A DNA stretch of 64,000 nucleotides from Parasegetibacter sp. NRK P23 (GCF_023721715.1 NZ_JAMDLG010000001.1:3697784-3761783); one strand, 5' to 3'. Shown: positions 41,173-50,649, numbered from the stretch's first letter. The notes: generated from the letters alone by a model not told the origin. Numbers and translations: made by a program.

Positions 41173-43113
41173 TTATTTTCTGATACTGAAATAGAATTTA
41201 CTTCCTGAAGGCGTATTGGGTTCCACCCATATTCTTCCGCCATGTTTCTCCACGATCTTCCTCGTGATGGCCAGTCCTATGCCTGTACCTTCGTATTCAC
41301 TACTGTTGTGCAGCCGTTGAAAGATAATAAATATTTTTTCCGCGAAGCGGGGATCAATGCCAATTCCATTGTCTTCCACGCAAAATATCCATTCCCCGTT
41401 TAATTCTTTGCTATTTATCAAAATTTTCGGTAGTGCCTCAGCGTGGTATTTGAGTGCGTTGCCCACCAGGTTCTGCACCACCTGTTTCATTTGTGTGGGA
41501 TTACCTTTTATGATGGGGAGCCGGCCCGAACGGACATCCGCGTCAAGTTCGCGGATAGTATTGGTGAACCAGGTTTTCACCTCGCTGAACACCTGGTTCA
41601 TGTCAACCAACGTATGTTCTTCACTGTTGGTTCCTACTCTTGAATAGGCCAGCAGGTCGAGGATGAGCTTTTTCATTCTTTCGGCGCCATCCACCGCGAA
41701 ATGAATGTATTGGTGCGCCGTATCATCAAGCTGATTGTTGTATTTTTTTTGCAGCAGTTGGAGAAAACTGCTCACCATACGGAGGGGTTCCTGAAGATCG
41801 TGGGAAGCTACGTAAGCGAAGCGTTCCAGTTCAGCGTTGGATGCCGCGAGTTCCTTTGCCCTCTTTTCAAGAGTAGCGTTCAGGTGGTGGTAAAGTTGTT
41901 CCGATTTTTTCTTCTCCGTAATATCCTTGGCTACGCCGAATATGAGTCCTTCCTCCTCGAGCGAGGTAGAGGTCCAGGCAAACCAACGGTAACTGCCGTC
42001 TTTCGCACGGAACCGGTTCTCGAAATAGCTGGACTGAAGTCCGCCCGCCAGTTCATCCACCAGAACTTCTGTTGACTTGAGGTCATCGGGGTGGATCAGG
42101 TCATAATACGATACCGATAATACTTCTTCCATGGTATACCCCAGCATTCGGGGGAAGGAGGCGTTGAGTATCTTGAAATAACCATCTGTGCCGGCTATAG
42201 AAAAAACATCGGGAGAAAGTTCGAAGAACCTGTTAAGCCGGTCTTCAGCATCTTTTCTCCTGATCTCATTGCCGGTATGAAAGAGAACAGATGCGGGAAT
42301 ATTAGCACCGGCCTTACCGTCCTGTTTCTGAAAAAACACCAGCACAGCGGTGGTTGCGCCCATATTCACAATGGGAATGGCTTCCGCGGCTACAAAACCA
42401 TTTGCCCGGGCGAAGGATTTTCTTTGGAACAGCTCATCGCGTTGAAGATCTGAGATATAAATTGCCTGCTGTTCGGCCCAACATGCGCCGGGAAGGCCCT
42501 TGCCCTTCGCGAATGAAAGCATCGCTCCATCCTCTATGCAGTGTGCACTAGCCTTACGCAACAGCGCCGTACCATCAATATTGCTGATCCATATTTCCGC
42601 GGCATCCCGCTTGTATTCCTTGCAAAGCAGGTACAACAAGTCCTCCAGCGCCTCAGACAGCAGGTGTTTACTGGTGAAGATCGAAGAGATGCCCAACGCA
42701 ATCTCCTGCTCATAAACGCGCTCCACCTCCTGTGTAACGTCCCTGGTATTGATTAGCGCTCCGAAAATACCGCCGTCTTTTTCAAAAGCCGGCCTTGATA
42801 AAATGGAAAACGTCTTTCTTACCCCGCCTGGCGTATGGGCTGTTACCTGGTAGCTCACGGGTTCGCCACGGAATACGCGCGCATAAACTTCACGTATAAA
42901 AGGCAACCGGTCAGGTTTGGTGAACTGAAACATGGAGGAACCAACGAGCACATCTTTGGAGAATATTTCCTTTATCCTTTCTGTTCCGGCCTTGTTGATG
43001 GCCACAATGTTGAAGGCTTGATCTATAAGTATAAATCCTTCGTCTGTATTATCCAATAAGAGATCATACAGTTTCGCTTTGTCATGAGAATAAGGTGCGT
43101 TTTCCAGCAGCAT
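41173..43113 (-). CDS. PAS-GAF-PAS sensor histidine kinase
   Basis: 646 residues: N-terminal PAS (FILIDQAFNIVAINKAGTER), GAF (about 140-290, LSEALEDLLYLLCKEYKRDA), second PAS (LSPDVFSIAGTDGYFKILNA; SYYDLIHPDDL), HisKA with ERFAYVASHDLQEPLRMVSS and HATPase with EDNGIGIDPRFAEKIFIIFQ and GTGIGLAITRKIVEKHGG. This architecture is phytochrome-like, but there is no evident bilin-binding Cys in the GAF. It heads the signalling operon and diverges from the ECF sigma gene. Confidence 0.94.
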   Translation of the reverse strand: MLLENAPYSHDKAKLYDLLLDNTDEGFILIDQAFNIVAINKAGTERIKEIFSKDVLVGSSMFQFTKPDRLPFIREVYARVFRGEPVSYQVTAHTPGGVRKTFSILSRPAFEKDGGIFGALINTRDVTQEVERVYEQEIALGISSIFTSKHLLSEALEDLLYLLCKEYKRDAAEIWISNIDGTALLRKASAHCIEDGAMLSFAKGKGLPGACWAEQQAIYISDLQRDELFQRKSFARANGFVAAEAIPIVNMGATTAVLVFFQKQDGKAGANIPASVLFHTGNEIRRKDAEDRLNRFFELSPDVFSIAGTDGYFKILNASFPRMLGYTMEEVLSVSYYDLIHPDDLKSTEVLVDELAGGLQSSYFENRFRAKDGSYRWFAWTSTSLEEEGLIFGVAKDITEKKKSEQLYHHLNATLEKRAKELAASNAELERFAYVASHDLQEPLRMVSSFLQLLQKKYNNQLDDTAHQYIHFAVDGAERMKKLILDLLAYSRVGTNSEEHTLVDMNQVFSEVKTWFTNTIRELDADVRSGRLPIIKGNPTQMKQVVQNLVGNALKYHAEALPKILINSKELNGEWIFCVEDNGIGIDPRFAEKIFIIFQRLHNSSEYEGTGIGLAITRKIVEKHGGRIWVEPNTPSGSKFYFSIRK

Positions 43114-43239
43114 TCGCAGAAGGTTGGTTGACGAGGACTATATTCAAGTTAGGAAAAAATACTGAAACGGCGGGCATCACGCTTAATATTTTCATAACAC
43201 GGCCATGTATAAATAACGGGGCAAATTCGTGTCTTTTAA

Positions 43240-43255
43240 CCGGAAATATTTCCGG
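43240..43255. promoter_or_regulatory. 16-bp perfect palindrome before the ECF sigma gene
   Basis: CCGGAAATATTTCCGG is fully self-complementary and lies 16 bp before the ATG at 43272. It is a candidate operator or a short leader hairpin for the sigma-FecR-receptor operon. Confidence 0.5.
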
Positions 43256-43271
43256 AAAAAGAACATATACA

Positions 43272-43847
43272 ATGGTGCAGGGGATAGATGAGCTTTTATG
43301 GGATGCCGTTCAGCAGAGCGATCACCGTTCGTACGAGATTCTTTTCGTGAAATATTTTCCGGAGCTGCGCGATCACGCGCACCATTACTGCGGGCACTAC
43401 GAAGAAGCGGAAGAGATCGCTTCAGATGTACTACACCAGTTGTGGTTGAAAAGAAACACATTGGAACTGCATACCGGTTTGAAAGGCTACCTGCTCACTG
43501 CCGCGCGCAACGCGTCTTTCAACATCCTGCGGAAAAAGATCGGTCTGGCGGAGGAACTCACGGAGATGGCCGCTGCAAAAGAGCATTCTTCGATGGGCAT
43601 TCCGGAATCGCGCCTCCTTGTGAAAGACATGGAAGAAGCGCTGCGGCTGGCCATGGAAAAGCTGCCGGTGCGGCAACGTGAAATATTCAGGCTGAACAGG
43701 CTACAGGACTATTCGGTTCCCGAAATAGCAATCATGCTGGGCATTACGGAAGGCACCGTTCAGGTTCAACTGCACAAAGCCGTGAAAAAAATGAAGTCGC
43801 TCTTTTATACTTCCCGTTATCCTTCCCGAAAAAACCTTTTCGTATGA
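43272..43847 (+). CDS. ECF RNA polymerase sigma factor, FecI-like
   Basis: Start at MVQGIDELLWDAV (43272); an upstream in-frame extension is unlike the family and covers the divergent control region. 191 residues: region 2 (EEAEEIASDVLHQLWLKRNT, GYLLTAARNASFNILRKK) and region 4 (LPVRQREIFRLNRLQDYSVP, MLGITEGTVQVQLHKAVKKM). The stop overlaps the fecR start by 4 bp. The sigma-FecR-TonB receptor arrangement predicts cell-surface signalling by substrate bound to the receptor. Confidence 0.95.
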   Translation: MVQGIDELLWDAVQQSDHRSYEILFVKYFPELRDHAHHYCGHYEEAEEIASDVLHQLWLKRNTLELHTGLKGYLLTAARNASFNILRKKIGLAEELTEMAAAKEHSSMGIPESRLLVKDMEEALRLAMEKLPVRQREIFRLNRLQDYSVPEIAIMLGITEGTVQVQLHKAVKKMKSLFYTSRYPSRKNLFV

Positions 43848-44851
43848 AAAATATTCCGTCCCGGTTCAACTGGGACATTCTTTACAGGCGGCTCTCCGGG
43901 GAACGCTCGGAGGCGCTTCAGCGCGCATGGGAAGGCTGTGTGCGCCAATCACCGGAATACGAACAGCTCTTCCAGGAGTTGTACCCACACTTTCAACGGG
44001 CAGATCACTCCGAAACGGTCGATGTATATGGTGCACTAAACAAACTGCGTAACATACACCAGCCTGCCTACGTCATTCACTCAAAAGAAAAAGAGTCCTT
44101 CTTCGGCAGGTGGCCGCGCCTATGGCTCGCTGCCGCCCTGGTGGTTTTACTGTGGGGAACGGTGTGGCTCACCGCGCAGGTACGTGTAAAACACAACCAG
44201 CCGGTAACCTGGAAAGAAACGGTGGCCGCACCGGGAAAAACACTGAGCCTCCGCTTCAACGATGGTACAAAAGTACGGTTGGCTCCGGGAAGCCGGCTTC
44301 GTTACCCCGAAACGTTTGAGCGGAAAAACAGGAACGTATTGCTACAGGGAAAAGCATTTTTTTCCGTGGCCACAGATAGCAGCAGGCCCTTCTTCGTGCA
44401 CTCAGGACCGGTGGTAACAAAGGTAACGGGCACCTCCTTTGAAGTGGACAGCGACTCGGCTTCCGGAAAACACCGGGTTTCCCTGCTGGAAGGCGCCGTG
44501 GAAATGATGCAGCACAACGAACCGCTTACCCGCCTGCGCCCCGGACAAAGTTTCCAGCTGGATACCATGGCGAAAGAATGGAAAGTATATGTATTGGCGG
44601 AGGGAGAAGCAACCGCGCTGCGGAATGGCGGACTGGTTTTCAGAAACGAAACCTTGGCGCGCATCGCCGGTATACTGGAAAAACAATTCGGGGAAAAGAT
44701 CAGTATTTCCCACAAAAATATTGCTCAAACACGCTTCACGGCCGTGTTTGGTTATGCGGACCTCCCTCAGATTCTCCAGGTATTGGAAGCCGGAGGTAAA
44801 ATCCGGGTGATCCGGAAAAACAATCAAATCGTCTTCTCACCCAAAAAATAA
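43844..44851 (+). CDS. FecR family anti-sigma / transmembrane signalling protein
   Basis: 335 residues: a cytoplasmic N-terminus, one membrane helix (92-111, RLWLAAALVVLLWGTVWLTA) and a periplasmic FecR domain (APGKTLSLRFNDGTKVRLAPG; LLQGKAFFSVATDSSRPFFV; GTSFEV) plus the C-terminal DUF4974 region (RNETLARIAGILEKQFGEKI; LPQILQVLEAGGKIRVIRKN). It holds the sigma factor until the receptor signals. Overlap with the sigma gene and direct abutment with the receptor gene (no gap) show one operon. Confidence 0.96.
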   Translation: MKNIPSRFNWDILYRRLSGERSEALQRAWEGCVRQSPEYEQLFQELYPHFQRADHSETVDVYGALNKLRNIHQPAYVIHSKEKESFFGRWPRLWLAAALVVLLWGTVWLTAQVRVKHNQPVTWKETVAAPGKTLSLRFNDGTKVRLAPGSRLRYPETFERKNRNVLLQGKAFFSVATDSSRPFFVHSGPVVTKVTGTSFEVDSDSASGKHRVSLLEGAVEMMQHNEPLTRLRPGQSFQLDTMAKEWKVYVLAEGEATALRNGGLVFRNETLARIAGILEKQFGEKISISHKNIAQTRFTAVFGYADLPQILQVLEAGGKIRVIRKNNQIVFSPKK

Positions 44852-47800
44852 ATGATTGGTATGAAATCTTGTTTTACCCCCATGCTCGCCCTGTTGTTGT
44901 GGGCGGGTCATCCTTCTCACGCGCAGTCGGGGCAGAAAGTCTCGCTGTCGCTCAGGAAAGTTTCGGTGCCCGAAGCGCTGGCGGAACTACAGTCTAAAAC
45001 GGGCCTGGTTTTCGCCTACCACAACGATGACGTGAAAAACCTTGCGCCGGTTTCCCTCGAAGCAAAGGACGAAAACCTTGACAATGTGCTTCGCAAGGTA
45101 TTAAACGGTACCAGACTGGTGCCTTCCCGCTCCGGTAACCAGGTGATTTTACGCAAGAGCGAACCCGTTAAAACACCGGTTCAGAAAACCGGCGCATTAA
45201 AAGGAACCGTTTCAGATGCCGTTACCAAAGATGTACTTCCTTTCGCGACGGTGGCCCTGGTGAACTCCGGCTGGACCGTGCTCACCGATAAGGACGGGCA
45301 ATACCTGCTGCACCAACTGCCCGCTGGTGAACATGAAGTGGAAATTTCTTACCTCGGCTACAATACCGCCAGGAAAAAAGTAACCGTTACCGAAGGCGCC
45401 ACCACCGAAATTTCTTTCCAGCTTACCTCAAAAACCGGTACACTGGGTGGCGTTACCATCACGGGTATACGTAAAGGAGAGGTAACCGCACTCAACGCGA
45501 TGCGGAACGCGGAAAACATCAAGTATGTGCTCTCCAAAGAGCAGATGGAGAAATTCCCCGACAACACGGTGTCCGAATCACTCCAGCGCGTGCCCGGCGT
45601 AGCCGTGGGATACAGCTATGGCGTGGCCCGGGATGTGATCATCCGCGGACTTGATCCCACCAGGAACTCCGTGCAAATCAACGGAAACAAGGCTCCAGCC
45701 ACGGAAACACAGTCGCGAACCACCGACCTCAACGGTATCCTCTCCAATACAGTGGAATCCATCGAAATCATCAAAACGCTTACCCCGGACCGTGATGCCG
45801 ATGCCACAGGAGGCATCGTGAACATCATCTCCAAAAGTGCCCAGGATCCCAAAGCCATCCTCTCCGGTAAAGCGCTCATCGGCTACAACAACCTTACCGG
45901 CAAAGCGAATTACGATGTATCCGCCGTTTACGGACAAAAGAAAAAGCGTTTCGGCTACCTGTTCGGCGCCAGCTACTTCAAATCGTTCCGCGGACAAGAC
46001 AGGATCGATATATCCTACGAAGATTTCGACGTCAATGGAACTGAAAAACGCAAACCCGAAAACATAACCTACGAAGCGTTCAATATTGAAAGGGATAACC
46101 TCGGTCTTACCCTCGACCTGAATTATGACCTCGGGAAGAACAGCAAGGTTTACCTCAGAAGTACCTACAATAAATACTATGAATTCCAGTATTCGGGCAG
46201 TATCGGGAACAGCCTGGGTGGTTATACTTCGGAAAACCATGTGAACAACATCACCATTTACCGTGAGGGCCGCTGGCGCGATTACCACCGTGATATTTTC
46301 AACATCAGCACGGGAGGAAAATCACTGGCCGGAACCGTGGAAATTGACTATAACATCAACCTGAACAAAGGCCTGTACGACCAGCCCAAGTACTGGAACT
46401 CCTCTTTTACCCTCGGCAAACAGGAAGCGGATATCGACTTTGCGGATCCCGCTCGTCCCCGGATCAATTTCACCACACCCGCAGCCAACGACCTCGCCAA
46501 TTATACCACGAGGAGTTATACCAACAGGCACGAACAGGTGAACGACAAAGACGCTCAAGGTACCTTCAACGCTAAAAAGACTTTTCAGCTGGGCAACAAG
46601 CAGTCGGCGTTCATCAAAGCAGGTGGCCGCTACCGTTACAAAACGAACGACCGCTTCAGGAACTACTACAACCATGTGCTGAAAACCGGAGAAGCAACGT
46701 TTAAACTTTCTGATTACACTTCTTCCTACCGTCGCGATGATTTCTTCGACGGCGTAATAAACTTCTACGGTTTCCCCGAAACAAAAACCATGGAAGAGAA
46801 CTTCCAGAACAACCGCGAGAAATACGTCGACAACATCACCTATACCCGCCAGAACACCGACCCGGATTCCTATTCAGGCAAAGAAGACCTGGCCGCGACC
46901 TACCTGATGGGTAGCCTGAACCTGAAAAAATTTGATGTGGTAGGCGGTGTACGCTACGAAAGAACCTCCTTCGATTACAAAGGCAACCAGGTATTGCTGG
47001 ATGAAACAGGGAATTACGTGTCCACCACCAAAATCGACCACCAGGGAGATTTCGACGGATTCTATCCCTCGCTGAACATCAAATACAAAATGACCGCCAA
47101 AACCAATTTCCGCGCAGCCGTAACACGCTCACTTTCCAGGCCCAACTACTACGACCTCGTTCCCTGGATGGAGATTGAAAAAAGAAGAAAACGCATCAAC
47201 CAGGGCAATCCGAGCCTGAAAGAAGAAAACGCCACCAACTACGATCTTTTGTTTGAACATTATTTCCAGTCTATCGGACTTGTTTCCGGAGGCGTGTTCT
47301 TCAAAGATGTACGCGATGTGCTTTTTGATTACTCCTTCGAGCAACAGGGCGGAGAATTCAACGGATACCGTATTAACACCGTAACCAATGGTGCAAAAGG
47401 CACGGTAAAAGGCGTGGAAATCGCCTGGCAGCAGCAATTCACTTTCCTCCCCGGCTTCTGGAACGGCTTCGGCGTGTACGCCAACTACAGCTATACCGAT
47501 TCCAAACTTACCATTCCCTTCATGACCACCACCCGCGATATCGCCCTGCCTGAAATGAGACCGCACGTGGGCAACCTGTCGCTTACTTATGAGAAGTACG
47601 GCTTCTCAGGGAGAATATCTTCCTACTTCTTCGCGACTTATCTCCGTGAAGTAGGCGATGAAGAAAGGTTCGATACCTACGAAAAAGGAAGGATGCAACT
47701 CGATTTCTCCGCATCTCAACAAATCACCAAACGACTGAAAGCCGTGGTGAACATCAGCAATATCACCCGCGCGCAGCGCTCCGATTACATGGGTGACAAA

Positions 47801-47866
47801 CAATACCCGCTTAACACCTACCTCGATAGCTGGTGGGGAAGCGCCGGTATCAATTTCAGGTTCTAA
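44852..47866 (+). CDS. TonB-dependent receptor with STN signalling domain
   Basis: 1004 residues: signal peptide (SCFTPMLALLLWAGHPSHAQ), an STN (secretin/TonB N-terminal) domain that contacts FecR (VSLSLRKVSVPEALAELQSK), a carboxypeptidase-regulatory-like domain (GTVSDAVTKDVLPFATVALV), plug (VSESLQRVPGVAVGYSYGVA; VESIEIIKTLTPDRDADATG) and a barrel ending WWGSAGINFRF. The plug motif TPDRDADATGGIVNI is typical of the CirA/FepA-like group of Bacteroidota receptors, not SusC. A second ATG at 44861 is possible. The purple acid phosphatase gene follows by 14 bp, so phosphorylated compounds are a plausible but unproven substrate. Confidence 0.95.
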   Translation: MIGMKSCFTPMLALLLWAGHPSHAQSGQKVSLSLRKVSVPEALAELQSKTGLVFAYHNDDVKNLAPVSLEAKDENLDNVLRKVLNGTRLVPSRSGNQVILRKSEPVKTPVQKTGALKGTVSDAVTKDVLPFATVALVNSGWTVLTDKDGQYLLHQLPAGEHEVEISYLGYNTARKKVTVTEGATTEISFQLTSKTGTLGGVTITGIRKGEVTALNAMRNAENIKYVLSKEQMEKFPDNTVSESLQRVPGVAVGYSYGVARDVIIRGLDPTRNSVQINGNKAPATETQSRTTDLNGILSNTVESIEIIKTLTPDRDADATGGIVNIISKSAQDPKAILSGKALIGYNNLTGKANYDVSAVYGQKKKRFGYLFGASYFKSFRGQDRIDISYEDFDVNGTEKRKPENITYEAFNIERDNLGLTLDLNYDLGKNSKVYLRSTYNKYYEFQYSGSIGNSLGGYTSENHVNNITIYREGRWRDYHRDIFNISTGGKSLAGTVEIDYNINLNKGLYDQPKYWNSSFTLGKQEADIDFADPARPRINFTTPAANDLANYTTRSYTNRHEQVNDKDAQGTFNAKKTFQLGNKQSAFIKAGGRYRYKTNDRFRNYYNHVLKTGEATFKLSDYTSSYRRDDFFDGVINFYGFPETKTMEENFQNNREKYVDNITYTRQNTDPDSYSGKEDLAATYLMGSLNLKKFDVVGGVRYERTSFDYKGNQVLLDETGNYVSTTKIDHQGDFDGFYPSLNIKYKMTAKTNFRAAVTRSLSRPNYYDLVPWMEIEKRRKRINQGNPSLKEENATNYDLLFEHYFQSIGLVSGGVFFKDVRDVLFDYSFEQQGGEFNGYRINTVTNGAKGTVKGVEIAWQQQFTFLPGFWNGFGVYANYSYTDSKLTIPFMTTTRDIALPEMRPHVGNLSLTYEKYGFSGRISSYFFATYLREVGDEERFDTYEKGRMQLDFSASQQITKRLKAVVNISNITRAQRSDYMGDKQYPLNTYLDSWWGSAGINFRF

Positions 47867-47880
47867 AACAATTTTTCAAG

Positions 47881-49263
47881 ATGAGAATATCTATCGCAGC
47901 AATCCTTACCATTGGTGTTTTACAAACCGCTCCTGTGTTCGCACAGGAGCCGGTTTCTGCTTACCCGGCCACAAAAGTTCCCGACCGCATCATGCTCTCC
48001 ATCGGTGAAAAACCCGCCTCCGGAATGGGTGTTTCCTGGCGCATGGATACCACCGTCACTACCGGGTATGTTGAACTGGCGCTGGCCAAAGCCGAACCCG
48101 AACTGATCAACCCCGTCACCTTGCCGGCTACCGTGGAAACACTGGATCTTCCGGGTGCAAAAGCACACTATTTCTCGGCCACTTTCACCGGGCTGATCCC
48201 GGATACTTTATACATGTACCGCGTGGGTGACGCGGTGAACAGAAGTGAATGGATTCAATTCAGAACAGCAGCCGAAAAATTCCGTCCCTTCTCTTTTCTT
48301 TACCTCGGCGATGCACAGAACGACCACAAAGAATGGTGGAGCCGTACCATCCGCGCCGCTTTCCAACACGAAGCATCCGCAGCTTTCATGTTGCATGCGG
48401 GCGACCTGATCAACCGCACGAATGTGGACAAGGAATGGGGAGAGTTCTTTTATGCCGGAGGCTGGATGCACGCCATGATTCCCTGTGTACCCACCGCAGG
48501 CAACCACGAGTTCTACCGCGATGAGCAAAGAAAACTTACACTCACCAAACACTGGCGCCCAACTTTCAACCTGCCATTGAATGGCCCGGAAGGCCTGGAA
48601 GAACTTACTTATTTCTTCGATTACCAGCAGGTGAGGGTCATCTCCATCAGCTCACAATCTTTATTGCTGAGTAAGGAAGACAGCATCAGCCAAGTGAAAT
48701 GGCTGGAAAACGTGCTGAAAAACAACCCAAACAAGTGGACGATTTTAACCATGCACCACCCTGTTTTTTCCTCGGGTAACGGCCGCGACAACAAAAGCCT
48801 GCGCGACGCTTTTCAGCCCATCTTCGAAAAATATCCCGTAGACCTGGTACTCACCGGTCACGACCATACCTACGGCAGGGGAACCGCGGAAACCTCTCCA
48901 CAACAAAAACGGCAACCCCTGAAAGGTCCTGTTTATGTAGTTTCTGTGAGCGGTCCTAAAATGTATGTGCCTTCGTTGGAACCCTGGCTGCAGCGGGTGG
49001 CCGCCAATACGCAGCTGTACCAGCGCGTAAAAGTTGAGTCGGATAAAATAAGGCTGGAAGCTTATACCGTTACCGGTGAACTGTATGATGCATTCGATAT
49101 CGTCCGGAACAAAAACGGAGAAAAAGAACTGGTAGACTGGGCACCCGGTCTGATGAAAGAAAGACTGAACCTCCCCGCCTCCTACCGCGAGCGGTACAAA
49201 GCAGAAGAGAAAGCTGAATATGAAAAGAAAAAAACGGAATACCTGAAGCGGAAAAAACAGTAA
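47881..49263 (+). CDS. Secreted purple acid phosphatase-like metallophosphoesterase
   Basis: Start at MRISIAAILTIGVL (47881) gives a clean signal peptide ending VFAQ. An N-terminal fibronectin-like domain (PDRIMLSIGEKPASGMGVSW) precedes the catalytic domain with all metal motifs: LYLGDAQND, LHAGDLINR, AGNHEFY, MHHPVFSSG and TGHDHTYGR. The first motif has Gln/Asn where many enzymes have Asp/His variants. It would hydrolyse phosphomonoesters outside the cytoplasm. The C-terminus is highly charged (EEKAEYEKKKTEYLKRKKQ). It is the last gene of the sigma-FecR-receptor operon and is followed by a strong terminator. Confidence 0.93.
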   Translation: MRISIAAILTIGVLQTAPVFAQEPVSAYPATKVPDRIMLSIGEKPASGMGVSWRMDTTVTTGYVELALAKAEPELINPVTLPATVETLDLPGAKAHYFSATFTGLIPDTLYMYRVGDAVNRSEWIQFRTAAEKFRPFSFLYLGDAQNDHKEWWSRTIRAAFQHEASAAFMLHAGDLINRTNVDKEWGEFFYAGGWMHAMIPCVPTAGNHEFYRDEQRKLTLTKHWRPTFNLPLNGPEGLEELTYFFDYQQVRVISISSQSLLLSKEDSISQVKWLENVLKNNPNKWTILTMHHPVFSSGNGRDNKSLRDAFQPIFEKYPVDLVLTGHDHTYGRGTAETSPQQKRQPLKGPVYVVSVSGPKMYVPSLEPWLQRVAANTQLYQRVKVESDKIRLEAYTVTGELYDAFDIVRNKNGEKELVDWAPGLMKERLNLPASYRERYKAEEKAEYEKKKTEYLKRKKQ

Positions 49264-49284
49264 CCCTTATCCGTATAAACACGG

Positions 49285-49320
49285 CCCGGTCAGCATGGTG
49301 CTGACCGGGTTTTTCTTTTT
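49285..49320 (+). terminator. Rho-independent terminator
   Basis: An 11-bp perfect stem CCCGGTCAGCA/TGCTGACCGGG with a 3-base loop, followed directly by TTTTTCTTTTT, 22 bp after the phosphatase stop. It ends the operon begun at 43272. Confidence 0.93.
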
Positions 49321-49700
49321 ATGCCTATTCCAAACATCTAGCGCCAGAAAAACAGCATTTTCCCATGACCTTCAACATCAGCCTCTCTTTGCGTCCCTGC
49401 TCCTGCGAGACTGCGAGGTACGAAGCAGGAAGCAGTGCGTTGTGAAGTGCGCAGCACAAAGCAATTGCGCGAAAACCCTCCTTTAATTTCCCGGATTCGT
49501 AAACAGAATTTCCCGATATAGGAAATACAAACGGGGCCCTCCATCCTAAGTTTGTGCCGGTATATTTCTGTTCTCTCAAATTAAGTGAAGAAAGCGTAGA
49601 AATCAGGACCGGAACATGTCAAGCGAGTAAATGTAATGTTCCGTTCCCAACGGCCCCGTTTCAACGGGGCCGGATTATTTGTAGCGTACTTCGTTCGGGG
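49321..49700. other. Non-coding stretch with a GC hairpin
   Basis: No gene is supportable. A perfect 10-bp hairpin CGGCCCCGTT/AACGGGGCCG with a 2-base loop lies at 49651-49672 and could stop transcription from either side, though T-runs are weak. The rest shows no repeat or RNA I can name. Confidence 0.4.
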
Positions 49701-49934
49701 CTAAGGGTATAACCACAGCAGCACGGGCCTTGACGATGCATCCAGTTTCTTTTCAAGTTTCTTCAGCATACCCGGAGATACGGTGGGGCAACCATCACTC
49801 TGGCAGAGTTCTCCGGGATATATTTCAGCTTCAGGCACACATTCGTGGCCATGCAATACCACATATCTTTTGAATGCATTGCTGTTGGTGGAATCAGTAC
49901 ATGGCCCCAAAAGCAACACGGCAGCATGTAACAC
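49701..49934 (-). pseudogene. C-terminal remnant of an L,D-transpeptidase-like (YkuD_2) gene
   Basis: The frame encodes NSNAFKRYVVLHGHECVPEA followed by YPGELCQSDGCPTVSP and KLDASSRPVLLWLYP. This is the end of a murein L,D-transpeptidase catalytic-domain protein: VLHG with the active-site His, and SDGCP with the nucleophile Cys. The N-terminal about 150 residues and signal peptide are missing; upstream sequence runs into the terminator of the RRM gene. It is most likely a decayed gene. Confidence 0.6.
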
Positions 49935-49958
49935 TACATACTGCCGTGCTTTGTTTTA
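49913..49958 (-). terminator. Terminator of the RRM protein gene
   Basis: On the minus strand an imperfect stem AGCACGGCAGTATGTA / TACATGCTGCCGTGTT with a 4-base GTGT loop is followed by GCTTTTGGGG. It begins about 11 bp after the RRM gene stop. Confidence 0.65.
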
Positions 49959-49968
49959 TAGGAATAAA

Positions 49969-50340
49969 TTAATACCTGTTTCTGTTGCGGTCGTCGCCGC
50001 CACCACGGTAACCACCGCCGCCGCCACCGGGACGGTTGTTGCCAAACCTGGGACCACCGGGTCCGCCACCACCTGGACGGGGTCCGCGGGGGGCGCTGCC
50101 CCTGTCCTCCGCCTGCTTCACAACAAGCGGTTTTTTACCGAGTGAAATATCGTTGAGTCCGTCAATTGCTTCACGGGCTTCTTCTTCATTGGGCATATCC
50201 ACGAATCCGAAACCGCGGCTCTTCCCGGTTTCCTTGTCCATGCTCACTTTCGCCGAATTGACTTTACCGAATTTCTCGAATATTTCCATCAGTTCGTCGT
50301 CGTACAGATCATAAGGCAGGCCGGCTACAAAAAGATTCAT
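49969..50340 (-). CDS. RNA-binding protein, single RRM with Gly-rich tail
   Basis: 123 residues. RNP2 is LFVAGL (3-8) and RNP1 is KSRGFGFV (40-47), so the RRM is complete. The tail (about 85-123) is an RGG-like Gly/Arg/Asn repeat. This matches the small RRM proteins (Rbp type) of Bacteroidota and cyanobacteria, which bind RNA post-transcriptionally and are often cold- or stress-related. The gene is monocistronic with its own terminator. Confidence 0.95.
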   Translation of the reverse strand: MNLFVAGLPYDLYDDELMEIFEKFGKVNSAKVSMDKETGKSRGFGFVDMPNEEEAREAIDGLNDISLGKKPLVVKQAEDRGSAPRGPRPGGGGPGGPRFGNNRPGGGGGGYRGGGDDRNRNRY

Positions 50341-50505
50341 CTTGTTGGTTTTTTACAAAAGTAAGGAACTTATGGTTACTTAAAAGCAGGAAGATTCGGG
50401 GATAAGTAGTTCACCTTAAACAGGGGTTAACGGCTGGTTAAGCGGGCGGATTTACTGGCGGGAAGGATTTTTTATCCTCATATTTGAATTCTAAAGCTAT
50501 TATCC

Positions 50506-50637
50506 ATGAACACACAGCAACAACCACCGTTTTTACCCCAGCCTCCGAAAGCCATCGCCGTTCCCATGCAGCAGGACCGGAAAAGAGATACTATCCTGAA
50601 TGCGGTACTGGATTTGCTCCGGATGCTATCGAAATAG
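50506..50637 (+). CDS. Possible small Pro/Gln-rich protein
   Basis: 43 codons: MNTQQQPPFLPQPPKAIAVP followed by an amphipathic helix RDTILNAVLDLLRMLSK. It has a near-consensus -7 element about 20 bp upstream and a hairpin 12 bp after the stop, giving it the layout of a real transcription unit. I do not recognise a family, and no function can be given. Confidence 0.4.
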   Translation: MNTQQQPPFLPQPPKAIAVPMQQDRKRDTILNAVLDLLRMLSK

Positions 50638-50649
50638 TACCTATAAACA

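Noticed and set aside
49651-49672. GC-rich hairpin considered as a small-RNA or CRISPR-like repeat
   Set aside because: Single copy, no conserved neighbours; best treated as a possible terminator.
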